64,000 nucleotides of DNA from Promicromonospora sukumoe 327MFSha3.1. Its GTDB lineage: Bacteria; Actinomycetota; Actinomycetes; Actinomycetales; Cellulomonadaceae. Below are positions 42,206 through 50,687 of the stretch, piece by piece. Positions within the stretch are counted from its first letter, which is position 1. Each line of letters starts with the position of its first letter. The notes beneath the pieces were generated by a model that saw only the letters and a program-made list of their open reading frames with translations, was not told the DNA's origin and did not search any database. A program made the translations under genes and the position numbers. Location: contig NZ_ARQM01000011.1 in NCBI RefSeq assembly GCF_000385135.1, forward strand, positions 806,001 through 870,000, written 5' to 3'.

Positions 42206-44284
42206 TCAGGCCTCCTGGCGCAGCACGCGGACCCCTCCGGCGGGCACGTCGGCGTCGCCCACGACCTCCTGCCCGGTGAGCAGATCGGTTGCCAGACCGG
42301 TCAGCGGCAGCTTCACGTCGCCGTCGGTGTGGTTGATCGCCACGGTCCAGGAGGCGCCGTCGCCGTGCCGGCGCACCACCTCCAGCCCCTCCACCGTGCC
42401 CGACGCCGCCAGACCCGCGCCCGCGTAGACGTCGGCCATGACCGTGGACAGCGCGTCGACGTCGAGCGCGGTGGACACGTACCAGCCCGTGCCCGCGCCG
42501 TGCCGGTGCCGGGTGATGGCCGCGCCGCCCGGCTTGGGGCCGTCGGTGTAGGTGCCGACGGGCTCGGCGCCGTCCAGCACCAGGTCGTCCGCCCAGACCG
42601 TGCCCGTGAGGTCGGTGGTGTCGTTGGTCGCGGCGCCGGCCCCCGCCGCACCGGCGCGGTAGGCGACGGTGAGCGCGTCGTCGGCGCGCAGCGGCAGGAA
42701 CTCCTCGACCCACACGCCCAGCGCCTCGCGCAGCGGGGCCATGAAGCCGCCGGGGTGCACGGCGTCGTGCTCGTCGACGATGCCGCTGAAGTAGCTCACC
42801 AGCAGCGAGCCGCCGCCCTCGACGTAGGCGGTGAGGTTGGCGGCGTCCTCGGCCCGGAGCAGGTACGACGCCGGGGCGACGACCAGCTTGTACCCCGACA
42901 GGTCCTGCCCGGGGCGGACCAGGTCGACCGTGTGGCCGTCCCGCCAGAGCCGGTCGTAGTAGGCGTCGACGCGCTCGCGGTGCCGCGCGCCCTCGCTGGG
43001 CCGGAACTCCAGGTCCTGCGCCCAGAACGACTCGTAGTCCCAGACCAGGGCGACGTCGGCCCGGACGCGGGAGCCGCGCAGCTCGGCCAGTCGGCCCAGG
43101 TTCGCGCCCAGCTCGGTGACCTCGCGCCACACCCGCGAGGCGGTACCGGCGTGCGGCAGCATCGCGGAGTGGAACTTCTCCGCGCCGGACCGGGAGGCGC
43201 GCCACTGGAAGAACATGACCGCGTCCGCGCCGCGACCCAGGTGGGCGAGCGAGTTGCGGGCCAGCTCCCCGGGCCGCTTGGCCACGTTGCGCGGCTGCCA
43301 GTTCACGGCCGACGTCGAGTGCTCCAGCAGGAGCCACGGCTTGCCGCCCGCGACGGACCGCGTGAGGTCGGCGGCCAGCGACAGTCCCACGTACCCGCGC
43401 GGGTCGGCGGCCCGGAGGTAGTGGTCGTTCGAGACGAGGTCGACCTCCTTGCCCCACGCGAACAGGTCCGTCCAGGGGCAGCTCGCGGCCATGAAGTTGG
43501 TGGTCACCGGGGCTGTCGAGTGCTCGCGGACGGCGTCGCGCTCGGCGATGAAGCAGGCCCGCAGGGCGGCGTCCGAGAACCGCGCGAAGTCGAGCTGCTG
43601 GGCCGGGTTGACCGCCTCCGGGGCGGCCGCCGGGACCTGGACGTGCTCCCAGTCGGCGTAGTGCTGACCCCAGAAGGCCGTGCCCCAGGCGGCGTTCAGG
43701 GCGTCGAGGGAGCCGTACCGCTCGCGCAGCCACTCGCGGAACGCGCGCTGGGCGTGCACGGAGTAGTCCAGCGCCACCGGCGCGCCGTACTCGTTGTGCA
43801 CGTGCCAGCCGGCCAGCGCGGGGTGCTTGCCGTACCGCTCGGCCAGCGCCGTGGAGATGCGCAGCGCGGCCTCCCGGTAGGCGGGGGCCGTGGGCGCCAT
43901 GAGCCCGCGGCCGCCCGGCCCCATCGGGGTGCCGTCCCGGTCGACCACCCGGGCGTCGGGGTGCGCCGCGTACAGCCAGGCCGGCGGGGCCGCCGTCGGC
44001 GTGGCGAGCAGGATGCGGACCCCGCCGTCGTGCAGCAGGCCGATGATGCGGTCCAGCCAGCCGAAGTCGAACTCGCCCGGCCGCGGCTCCAGCAGCGCCC
44101 AGCTGAAGATGCCGAGGCTGACCAGGTTCACGCCCGCCTCGTTCATGAGCCGGACGTCCTCCGCCCAGACCTCCTCGGGCCACTGCTCGGGGTTGTAGTC
44201 GCCGCCGTAGCTGATCTGGTCGACGCCGGTCAGCCAGCCGTCGAATTGCGGTCCGGGCGTGAAGCTGCTTCCGGTGGTGGGCAT
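42206..44284 (-). CDS. GH42 beta-galactosidase
   Basis: A 692-residue intracellular enzyme without signal peptide, hydrolysing beta-galactosides. The TIM barrel starts SYGGDYNPEQWPEEVWAEDV; acid/base Glu165 is in WHVHNEYG and nucleophile Glu321 in LLLEHSTSAVNW. The trimerisation domain (about 390-610, VVAPASYLLRAEDAANL) and a C-terminal beta domain follow, the complete GH42 A-B-C layout. ATG 44284 follows GAGAGGA. With galK downstream, the locus turns imported galactosides into galactose-1-phosphate; no dedicated transporter is adjacent. Confidence 0.95.
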   Translation of the reverse strand: MPTTGSSFTPGPQFDGWLTGVDQISYGGDYNPEQWPEEVWAEDVRLMNEAGVNLVSLGIFSWALLEPRPGEFDFGWLDRIIGLLHDGGVRILLATPTAAPPAWLYAAHPDARVVDRDGTPMGPGGRGLMAPTAPAYREAALRISTALAERYGKHPALAGWHVHNEYGAPVALDYSVHAQRAFREWLRERYGSLDALNAAWGTAFWGQHYADWEHVQVPAAAPEAVNPAQQLDFARFSDAALRACFIAERDAVREHSTAPVTTNFMAASCPWTDLFAWGKEVDLVSNDHYLRAADPRGYVGLSLAADLTRSVAGGKPWLLLEHSTSAVNWQPRNVAKRPGELARNSLAHLGRGADAVMFFQWRASRSGAEKFHSAMLPHAGTASRVWREVTELGANLGRLAELRGSRVRADVALVWDYESFWAQDLEFRPSEGARHRERVDAYYDRLWRDGHTVDLVRPGQDLSGYKLVVAPASYLLRAEDAANLTAYVEGGGSLLVSYFSGIVDEHDAVHPGGFMAPLREALGVWVEEFLPLRADDALTVAYRAGAAGAGAATNDTTDLTGTVWADDLVLDGAEPVGTYTDGPKPGGAAITRHRHGAGTGWYVSTALDVDALSTVMADVYAGAGLAASGTVEGLEVVRRHGDGASWTVAINHTDGDVKLPLTGLATDLLTGQEVVGDADVPAGGVRVLRQEA

Positions 44285-44411
44285 GGAGGGTCCTCTCGCG
44301 GTGGAGCTGGTGGAGCTCGGCCGACGGCCGTACGTCGTACCAGGACAACCGTAGGTCCTCCGGGTGGCCGGGGGAATACGCTTCCCGACGGCGTCCGGCG
44401 CACCGCGCAGC

Positions 44412-45401
44412 TCACCCCCGGATCGCGGCCAGCACCTCCTGCTCCTCGTCCCGGGTCAGGCCGGTGACCTTGGCGTCCGGGGTGTCGCGCAGCCACGCCA
44501 GGGTGTCACGGGCGGTGTCGGCGAACGGCCGGATCCGCAGCCCCGCCGCCAGCGAGGACGTCACGTCGTGGGTCATGAACCCGCCCTCCACGAGGTCGCC
44601 CGCCCAGAACGGGATCGACCGGGGTCCGGACCACGGGTTCACCTCGTGCTCGGCGAGGGCCTGCGGGGCGACCGCGACGAGCTCCGGGTCCGCGCCCGCG
44701 CCGTCGGCCACCTGCGCGAGCAGCTCGGCGCGGGGGAGGGGCGGGCAGACGGCGTCGAAGTCGCCCGTCGTGCCGCGCTCCGCCGCCGTGACGATCCAGT
44801 CCGCGAGGTCGCGGACGTCGACGAGCTGGACCGGGTCGTCCACCGGCTCGGGGACCAGCACCGGCAGGCCGTCGTCGGCCGCCTGGGCGAACCGGGCGGG
44901 CCAGTAGGTGAACCGGCCGCTCGGGTCGCCCGGTCCGACGATCAGGCCGGGCCGGATCACGAGGGCCGACCCTGCGCCCGAGCGGACGATGTTCTCGCAG
45001 GCCACCTTCATGGCGCCGTACACCTCGGGGCCGGAGGCCGGGTCCTCGTCGGTCTCGATCGGGTCCAGGAGCGGGAGGGTGGCGGGGGTGCCGCCCACGG
45101 TCGCCGTGTCGGCGTAGACGTTGACGGTCGAGACGAAGGTCCAGTGCGCGTCCGGGAAGGCCGCGACGGCGCGGCGCACGTGCGAGGGGATGCGGGAGAC
45201 GTCGACGACGGCGTCGAACGTCGTGCCCGTCAGCTCCCCGGGCACCTCGTCGGCGCGGTCCCAGCGCACCAGGGTGGCGCCGTCGGGCACGGTGCCGCTC
45301 AGACCGCGTGCCGCGCACACGACGTCGTGGCCACGGGCCACGGCGGCCGCCGCGACGGCGCGGGACAGGAAGACGGTTCCACCGAGCACCAGGATTCGCA
45401 T
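44412..45401 (-). CDS. NAD-dependent epimerase/dehydratase (atypical SDR)
   Basis: A 329-residue extended SDR with N-terminal RILVLGGTVFLSRAVAAAAV (Rossmann GGTxFLS variant), DAVVDVSRIPSHV, VSTVNVYAD, an active-site YGAMK (Tyr and Lys) and VIRPGLIVGPGD. The GGTxFLS variant occurs in reductase-like epimerases such as CSP41-type proteins, so the substrate need not be a nucleotide sugar. Despite lying next to the galactose genes it is not an evident GalE. ATG 45401 is where similarity begins; in-frame GTG 45410 is possible. Confidence 0.85.
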   Translation of the reverse strand: MRILVLGGTVFLSRAVAAAAVARGHDVVCAARGLSGTVPDGATLVRWDRADEVPGELTGTTFDAVVDVSRIPSHVRRAVAAFPDAHWTFVSTVNVYADTATVGGTPATLPLLDPIETDEDPASGPEVYGAMKVACENIVRSGAGSALVIRPGLIVGPGDPSGRFTYWPARFAQAADDGLPVLVPEPVDDPVQLVDVRDLADWIVTAAERGTTGDFDAVCPPLPRAELLAQVADGAGADPELVAVAPQALAEHEVNPWSGPRSIPFWAGDLVEGGFMTHDVTSSLAAGLRIRPFADTARDTLAWLRDTPDAKVTGLTRDEEQEVLAAIRG

Positions 45402-45498
45402 GGTGCCCACCGAACCGCATCGGGGGCTCCGGGGCACCGTTATCTGCTCCTGGCGAATCTCCGCCGGGCGTAGCGCGGGATCGGGCGGGCCGCCATCC

Positions 45499-45562
45499 CC
45501 TTCGAGGCCTAAGTTTCTTCGCTTTGCGACTGCTGAAAGCGAAGAAACTTAGGCCTCGAAGG
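45499..45562 (-). terminator. Long palindrome after the Mrp gene
   Basis: Perfect 27-bp arms (45499-45525 and 45536-45562, CCTTCGAGGCCTAAGTTTC) with a 10-nt loop. Unusually AT-rich arms for this window. It is the main content of the 246-nt gap 45402-45647. Confidence 0.75.
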
Positions 45563-45647
45563 CGAGGGGGCAGCCCAGCCCCGGTTCGGAGGGGAAACCG
45601 GCCGCGCCGGCACGCGAGCCTCCGCGAGCCGCCCCGCCGGCCCTACG

Positions 45648-46787
45648 TCACGCCGGGTTGATCCCCAGCTGCATCCCCGCCAGCCCCCGCTTGCGGCTGG
45701 CGAGCGCCGCCGCGACCTCGCGGAGTACCTTCGCCCCGGGGGAGTCGGGCGCCGTCAGGACGACGGGGGTGCCGGCGTCCCCACCCTCACGGACGGCGAC
45801 GTCGAGCGGCACCTGGCCGAGCAGCGGCACGTTCTTGCCGATCACCTGGGTGAGCCGCGCCGAGACCTGCTCGCCGCCGCCCTCGCCGAAGATCGGCAGC
45901 CGGGTGCCGTCGGGCTGCTCCAGCCACGACATGTTCTCGACCACGCCCACCACCCCCTGCGACGTCTGGGCCGCCACCGACCCGGCGCGCTCGGCGACCT
46001 CGGCGGCCGCGGCCTGCGGCGTCGTGACCACGAGGATCTCCGACGACGGCAGCAGCTGCGCCACCGAGATCGCGATGTCGCCCGTGCCGGGCGGCAGGTC
46101 GAGCAGCAGCACGTCCAGGTCGCCCCAGAACACGTCCGCGAGGAACTGCTCCAGCGCGCGGTGCAGCATCGGCCCCCGCCAGACCACGGGCTGGCCCTGC
46201 GGCACGAACATGCCGATCGAGACCACCTTGACCCCGTGGGCGATGGGCGGCAGCAGCATGTTGTCGACCCGCGTCGGCTGCCGGTCCACGCCCAGCATCC
46301 GGGGGATCGAGAAGCCGTAGATGTCGGCGTCGATCACACCGACCGACAGGCCGTCGGCGGCCAGCGCCACCGCGAGGTTCGCCGTGACGGACGACTTGCC
46401 CACGCCGCCCTTGCCGGACGCCACCGCGAACACCTTGGTCATCGAGCCCGGCTGCGAGAACGGGATCACGGGGTCGCCCGCGCCGCCGCGCAGCTTCGAC
46501 CGCAGCGAGGAGCGCTGCTCGGCCGTCATCACGCCCAGGTCGACGTCGACCCCGGCCACGCCCTCGACCGCCGTCGCCGCCGCCGTCACGTCCTTGACCA
46601 GCGTCGACTTCATCGGGCAGCCCGCTACGGTCAGGTCCACGCCCACGGTCACCGCCCCGCCGTCGCCGACCGAGACCGACCGGACCATGCCCAGGTCGGT
46701 GATGGGCCGCCGGATCTCTGGGTCCAGCACGCCGGTCAGCGCGTCGCGGACACGAGCCTCGAGCGTGGGGGAGTCGACTGAGGTCAT
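45648..46787 (-). CDS. Mrp/NBP35-family Fe-S cluster carrier ATPase
   Basis: A 379-residue protein with an N-terminal MIP18/DUF59 domain (1 to about 95; LDPEIRRPITDLGMV, AGCPMKS) and a C-terminal deviant-Walker ATPase: VASGKGGVGKSS (Lys126 and Lys131), DADIYGFSIPRMLG, LLLDLPPGTGDI and VVENMSW. This family stores and transfers Fe-S clusters to apo-proteins. The paired Cys often seen near the C-terminus is not evident, as in several actinobacterial members. Leaderless ATG 46787 has TAAGAT 6 nt upstream. Confidence 0.93.
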   Translation of the reverse strand: MTSVDSPTLEARVRDALTGVLDPEIRRPITDLGMVRSVSVGDGGAVTVGVDLTVAGCPMKSTLVKDVTAAATAVEGVAGVDVDLGVMTAEQRSSLRSKLRGGAGDPVIPFSQPGSMTKVFAVASGKGGVGKSSVTANLAVALAADGLSVGVIDADIYGFSIPRMLGVDRQPTRVDNMLLPPIAHGVKVVSIGMFVPQGQPVVWRGPMLHRALEQFLADVFWGDLDVLLLDLPPGTGDIAISVAQLLPSSEILVVTTPQAAAAEVAERAGSVAAQTSQGVVGVVENMSWLEQPDGTRLPIFGEGGGEQVSARLTQVIGKNVPLLGQVPLDVAVREGGDAGTPVVLTAPDSPGAKVLREVAAALASRKRGLAGMQLGINPA

Positions 46788-46793
46788 GAATCG

Positions 46794-46799
46794 ATCTTA
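46794..46799 (-). promoter_or_regulatory. -10 box of leaderless Mrp gene
   Basis: TAAGAT on the minus strand, 6 nt before ATG 46787. Confidence 0.5.
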
Positions 46800-46892
46800 G
46801 GCGGGCCCCGGACCGGCCCACGCCGGGGTCCTTGCAGTGCCCGTCAGTTGGTAACGGTACGCTGCGTCACCACCAAGGGTGAGGAGGCCCCC

Positions 46893-48815
46893 ATGACCGA
46901 GCCACGCGTCCCGGCGCGAGTCCGGCGTGTCGCCTCGGAGGGCCAGGCGCGCGAGCTCGCGACCGAGCTGCAGCGCCAGGGTCGCCCCTGGCCGGTGGTC
47001 GTCATCTCCACCCCGGCCGGCCACGACGCCCCCTTCGTGGACCCCCAGCGGGTGCTCGACGACGTGGCCGGGCTCGCCGAGGTCGTCGTCATCCCGACGG
47101 GCGACGTGTCCTGGGAGTTCTCGTCGGGCATGCCGCCGGACACGCAGGTCTACGGCGGCGCGTCCCGGGTCTACGGTACCGACCTGGAGTGGGTGCACCA
47201 GCCGCGGCGCTCGCCGCTGCACTTCGCCTACTCGAGCGACGAGGACGCGCGCGTGCGCGACCGGCTGGTCAGCGACGTCATGCGGTTCGCGGTGCGCGCC
47301 GGGATCGTCGGCGCGGCCCGCAGCGCCCCGGGCGCGACGCCCGTCGAGGGCACCGTGCTGGGCGTGCTCGGCACGCGCGCCCTGGTCAGCACCGACGACG
47401 GCGGCCAGGCCACCGTCGCCGAGGAGCTCGTCCTGGCCGACGTCCCCCTCGCCCGGGTGCTCGCCCCGGGCATGCGGGTCGCGGGCGCGCTCGACCCGGC
47501 GCGCCGCCTCCTCGACGTGCGCGGCATGCTGCCCGACGTCGCCGCCCTCCGCCGGGCGGTGCACACCACCTACCGGGTGGGCCAGGTCGTGCTGGGCCGC
47601 GTGGAGAGCGTCGAGGACGAGGCCGTGCGCATCGCCCTGGCGCCGGGCGTCCACGTGCGGGTGCGCCGCGCGGAGATCACCGGCAACGACCTGGACCTGC
47701 TGGGCGACCTCTTCACGAAGGGCGAGGTGATCGCCGCCCGGCGCGTGCCCGCCCCGCTCGACGGCCTGGCCCTGCGGCTGGACGACGTCGACGAGTCCCA
47801 GGACGAGCCCGTCCCCGCGATCGCGCTGCTGGACGGCGGGCCGCCGTGGCTCCAGCCGCCGGAGCCGGAACCGGACTCCGAGCCGGAGCCGGAGCTGCCG
47901 CGGATCGACGGACCCGTGGTGCTGGGCTCGATCGGTCCCGCCGGACGGCCCACGCCCGGCGACCTGTTCGGCCTGCGCCCGACGTCCGCATCGACACCGG
48001 CCCCGGCCCCGACGAACGGCCAGACCGACGGCCGCCGCAAGCCCACCCCCGGCGACGTCGCCGCCTTCCACGCCGGCGCCCACGACACCCTGCCCTCGCC
48101 GACGACGTCGGAACCTGAGCCGGAGCCGGCCGGCAAGGCCGCCCGTGACCTCAGCCTGTCCCTCGACGCCGCGCGGTCCCGGGTGGCGTCGCTGGAGAAG
48201 GAGCTCCTGGACGACAAGGTGCGGCGGCACCAGGTCGAGCTGGAGGTGGACCGCCTGCTGGGCCGCGTCGGCGAGCTCACCGAACGGCTGGAGCGGAACG
48301 AACGGCGGGCGGAGCAGCAGGCCACAGCCCTGCGCAAGGCCCGGCAGGAGGCGGCGCGCCTGCGCCACCGGCTCGGCGACGCCGGCGTGGAGGTGCCCGA
48401 GGAGCGGTACTTCGCCGACGACGAGGAGCAGCTCCGGTTCGAGGTGCTGACCGAGTGGGCCCGCGCCATCCCCGCGGCCGAGAAGGCCGGCCGCCCCCTG
48501 GCCGGGTACACGCTCGGGCCCCGGTTCCTCGCGTCGCTGACCGAGGTCGAGGGCATCAGCCGGGACCGCGTCGTCTGGACGCTCGTCATGGTGCTGACCG
48601 GCCTGGCGCAGGACATGAACGGCCTGCAGGTGCACCGCCTGCGCACCGGCGCCGGCGGCGACGACCCCGTCCGGCACCGGGACGACGGCGCGGTGTGCTG
48701 GCGAGTGTCGCTGCAGGTCAACACGCCGTCGGCCCGCCGGTTGCACTACTGGAAGCTGCCGGGTGGCACCTATGAGCTGTCGCGCGTGGTGCTCCACGAC
48801 GACGTGGAGCCCTGA
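46893..48815 (+). CDS. 640-aa protein: Rossmann-like N-domain, S1-like barrel, coiled coil, conserved C-domain; function unknown
   Basis: Not assigned to a named family. Residues about 10-125 form an alternating hydrophobic domain (WPVVVISTPAGHDAPFVD, EVVVIPTGDVSWEFSSGMPP, QVYGGASRVYG). At about 228-285, RVGQVVLGRVESVEDEAVRI followed by a basic strand looks like an S1/OB RNA-binding barrel. A Pro/Glu/Asp-rich linker (about 310-410) leads to a coiled coil (about 415-495, Glu/Arg/Leu heptads). A C-terminal domain follows, with RYFADDEEQLRFEVLTEWA, RDRVVWTLVMVLTGLAQDMNGL and RRLHYWKLPGGTYELSRVVLHDD. No membrane segment or signal is seen. An RNA-related role is inferred from the S1-like part only. 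ATG 46893 follows GAGGAGG. Confidence 0.7.
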   Translation: MTEPRVPARVRRVASEGQARELATELQRQGRPWPVVVISTPAGHDAPFVDPQRVLDDVAGLAEVVVIPTGDVSWEFSSGMPPDTQVYGGASRVYGTDLEWVHQPRRSPLHFAYSSDEDARVRDRLVSDVMRFAVRAGIVGAARSAPGATPVEGTVLGVLGTRALVSTDDGGQATVAEELVLADVPLARVLAPGMRVAGALDPARRLLDVRGMLPDVAALRRAVHTTYRVGQVVLGRVESVEDEAVRIALAPGVHVRVRRAEITGNDLDLLGDLFTKGEVIAARRVPAPLDGLALRLDDVDESQDEPVPAIALLDGGPPWLQPPEPEPDSEPEPELPRIDGPVVLGSIGPAGRPTPGDLFGLRPTSASTPAPAPTNGQTDGRRKPTPGDVAAFHAGAHDTLPSPTTSEPEPEPAGKAARDLSLSLDAARSRVASLEKELLDDKVRRHQVELEVDRLLGRVGELTERLERNERRAEQQATALRKARQEAARLRHRLGDAGVEVPEERYFADDEEQLRFEVLTEWARAIPAAEKAGRPLAGYTLGPRFLASLTEVEGISRDRVVWTLVMVLTGLAQDMNGLQVHRLRTGAGGDDPVRHRDDGAVCWRVSLQVNTPSARRLHYWKLPGGTYELSRVVLHDDVEP

Positions 48816-49294
48816 CCGCGCTCCTTCTCGTCCAGCTCCTCCAGGAGGTTGCGGATCTCGGAGCGCACGAAGTCGCGCGTCGCGACCTCCGACAGGGCCA
48901 GCCGCAGCGCCGCCATCTCCCGGGCCAGGTACTCGGTGTCGGCGAGGTTGCGCTCGCCGCGCTGCCGGTCCTGCTCCGCGGTGACGCGGTCGCGGTCGTC
49001 CTGCCGGTTCTGCGCCAGCAGGATCAGGGGCGCGGCGTAGCTGGCCTGCAGCGAGAGCATCAGGGTGAGCGCCGTGAACCCGTTGGCCGCGCTGTCGAAC
49101 CGCAGGTCCTCCGGGGCCCAGATGTTCCACGCGAGCCAGAGCAGGCAGAACACCGTGAGGTAGATGAGGAACCGCGGCGTGCCGAGGAACCGCGCGATGG
49201 CCTCGGTGGCCTTGCCCACGGCCTCCTCGTCGAACCGGAACCGGGGGACGATGCCGCGGCGCTGCGCGAGCGGGGTGTCGAGACGGTCAGGCAC
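48770..49294 (-). CDS. DUF1003 membrane protein
   Basis: A 174-residue protein with two membrane helices (FLIYLTVFCLLWLAWNIW and LTLMLSLQASYAAPLILLAQN) and the following QNRQDDRDRV segment that defines DUF1003, plus a charged helical tail. It commonly sits beside MgtE-N/CBS proteins, as here, suggesting an ion-related role. Its 3' end overlaps the convergent 640-aa gene by 46 nt, so the Ser/Thr-rich C-terminus is encoded antisense to that gene. It overlaps the upstream MgtE-like gene by 8 nt. Confidence 0.88.
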   Translation of the reverse strand: MPDRLDTPLAQRRGIVPRFRFDEEAVGKATEAIARFLGTPRFLIYLTVFCLLWLAWNIWAPEDLRFDSAANGFTALTLMLSLQASYAAPLILLAQNRQDDRDRVTAEQDRQRGERNLADTEYLAREMAALRLALSEVATRDFVRSEIRNLLEELDEKERGQGSTSSWSTTRDSS

Positions 49295-50615
49295 GGTTCG
49301 CCCCCCGTCGCGTGGGGGTCCGGCGGGCCGACGGCGCGGGCGGCGCGGACTGCGCGGCGATCGCCTCCATCCGCTCGTCGTCGCTGCCGCGCCAGTCGTC
49401 CGGGAGGATGTGGTCCAGCACGTCGTCGACCGTGACCACCCCCAGCAGGCGGCGCTGCGCGTCCAGCACCGGCAGGGCGAGCAGGTCGTACGCCGCGAGC
49501 AGGCGCGTCACCTGACCCACCGACGCGTCCGGGGTGAGCCACTCCGTCTCCGTGTCCAGCATGGACGCCACGGCCGCGTGCGGGGGCTCCCGCAGCAGCC
49601 GCTGGAAGTGCGCCACTCCCAGGAACCGCCCCGTCGGGGTCTCCAGCGGCGGCCGCACCACGAACACCAGCGAAGCCAGCGCAGGCGGCAGCTCCTTCCG
49701 CCGGATCTGGGCCAGGGCCGTGGCGATCGTGTCGTCCGCCCCCAGGATCACGGGCTCCGTCGTCATCAGGCCGCCCGCCGTGTCCTCGGCGTACTCCAGC
49801 AGCCGCCGCACGTCGGCCGCCTCGTCCGGCTCCATCAGGTTCAGGAGCTGGGCCGCCTGCTCGTCCGGCAGCTCGTTCAGCAGGTCGGCGGCGTCGTCCG
49901 GCTCCATGACCTCCAGGACGTCGGCCGCGCGGTCCCGGTCCAGGCCCGACAGGATGGAGACCTGTGCGTCCTCCGGGAGCTCCTCCAGCACATCGGCCAG
50001 CCGCTCGTCGTCCAGCGCGAGCGCGATCTCCAGCCGGCGCGCCGTGCCCAGGTCCCGGATCACGTCCGCGAGGTCCGCCGCGCGCATGTCCTCGTACGCC
50101 TCCAGCAGGCGCGCCGCGCCCTGCTCGGGCGACCGGCTGGTGAGGTCCTGCACCGCGTCCACCGGCACCGTCAGGGTGGAACCGCGCCGGAACGGGCCCG
50201 ACCCCCGCGCCGAGCGCCGCCGCACGAACAGCTGGTCCACCAGCCAGTCCCCGGTGCGCTGCTGCGCGATTGACACGTCCTCGATCGTCACCTCGCCCGA
50301 ACCGTCCTTGAGCTGCACGCGCCGGTCGAGCAGCTCGCCCAGCACCACCGACTCCATGGCCCGCTGCTCGAACCGCCGCATGTTCACCAGGCCGGTGCTG
50401 ATCACCTGACCCGCGTCGATGCTGGTCACGCGGGTGAGCGGCAGGAACACCCGGCGCCGTCCCGGGACCTCGACCACCAGCCCCACCGCGCGCGGCGCGC
50501 CCTTCGCCCGGACCAGCACGACGACATCACGGACCCGGCCCACCTGGTCCCCGATCGGGTCGAAGACCAAGGTCCCGGCCAGACGTGCGACGAAAACCCT
50601 GGTGCTGGCGCTCAC
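49287..50615 (-). CDS. MgtE N-terminal domain and CBS-pair protein without transport domain
   Basis: A 442-residue cytosolic protein. A PRC-barrel-like N-terminal part (1 to about 145; VARLAGTLVFDPIGDQVGRV) precedes the MgtE_N helical superhelix (about 150-275; ADLADVIRDLG, LADVLEELPEDAQVSIL, DDAADLLNELPDE) and two CBS domains (about 280-410). The membrane channel of MgtE is absent, so it is a Mg2+ or nucleotide sensor/regulator rather than a transporter. The DUF1003 gene follows with an 8-nt overlap. GTG 50615 has TAGGCT 7 nt upstream, supporting a leaderless start. Confidence 0.9.
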   Translation of the reverse strand: MSASTRVFVARLAGTLVFDPIGDQVGRVRDVVVLVRAKGAPRAVGLVVEVPGRRRVFLPLTRVTSIDAGQVISTGLVNMRRFEQRAMESVVLGELLDRRVQLKDGSGEVTIEDVSIAQQRTGDWLVDQLFVRRRSARGSGPFRRGSTLTVPVDAVQDLTSRSPEQGAARLLEAYEDMRAADLADVIRDLGTARRLEIALALDDERLADVLEELPEDAQVSILSGLDRDRAADVLEVMEPDDAADLLNELPDEQAAQLLNLMEPDEAADVRRLLEYAEDTAGGLMTTEPVILGADDTIATALAQIRRKELPPALASLVFVVRPPLETPTGRFLGVAHFQRLLREPPHAAVASMLDTETEWLTPDASVGQVTRLLAAYDLLALPVLDAQRRLLGVVTVDDVLDHILPDDWRGSDDERMEAIAAQSAPPAPSARRTPTRRGANRA

Positions 50616-50622
50616 GCTGGTC

Positions 50623-50628
50623 AGCCTA
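50623..50628 (-). promoter_or_regulatory. -10 box of leaderless MgtE_N/CBS gene
   Basis: TAGGCT on the minus strand, 7 nt before GTG 50615. Confidence 0.5.
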
Positions 50629-50659
50629 CGACCCGCGTGGGGGCGTCGCTCCTCGCCGT

Positions 50660-50678
50660 TATCGTCCAGGTAGGGGAG
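50660..50678 (+). promoter_or_regulatory. -10 and ribosome-binding site of the YflT-like gene
   Basis: TATCGT (50660-50665) places transcription start near 50672. GGGGAG (50673-50678) is then at the extreme 5' end, 9 nt before ATG 50688 but only 3 nt before ATG 50682. Confidence 0.4.
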
Positions 50679-50687
50679 ACTATGAGC

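Noticed and set aside
44412-45401. UDP-galactose 4-epimerase (galE) next to galK
   Set aside because: The GGTxFLS Rossmann variant and divergent active-site region do not match GalE; kept as a generic epimerase-like SDR.
49287-50615. Magnesium transporter
   Set aside because: The MgtE_N and CBS domains are present but the membrane channel is absent, so transport cannot be claimed.
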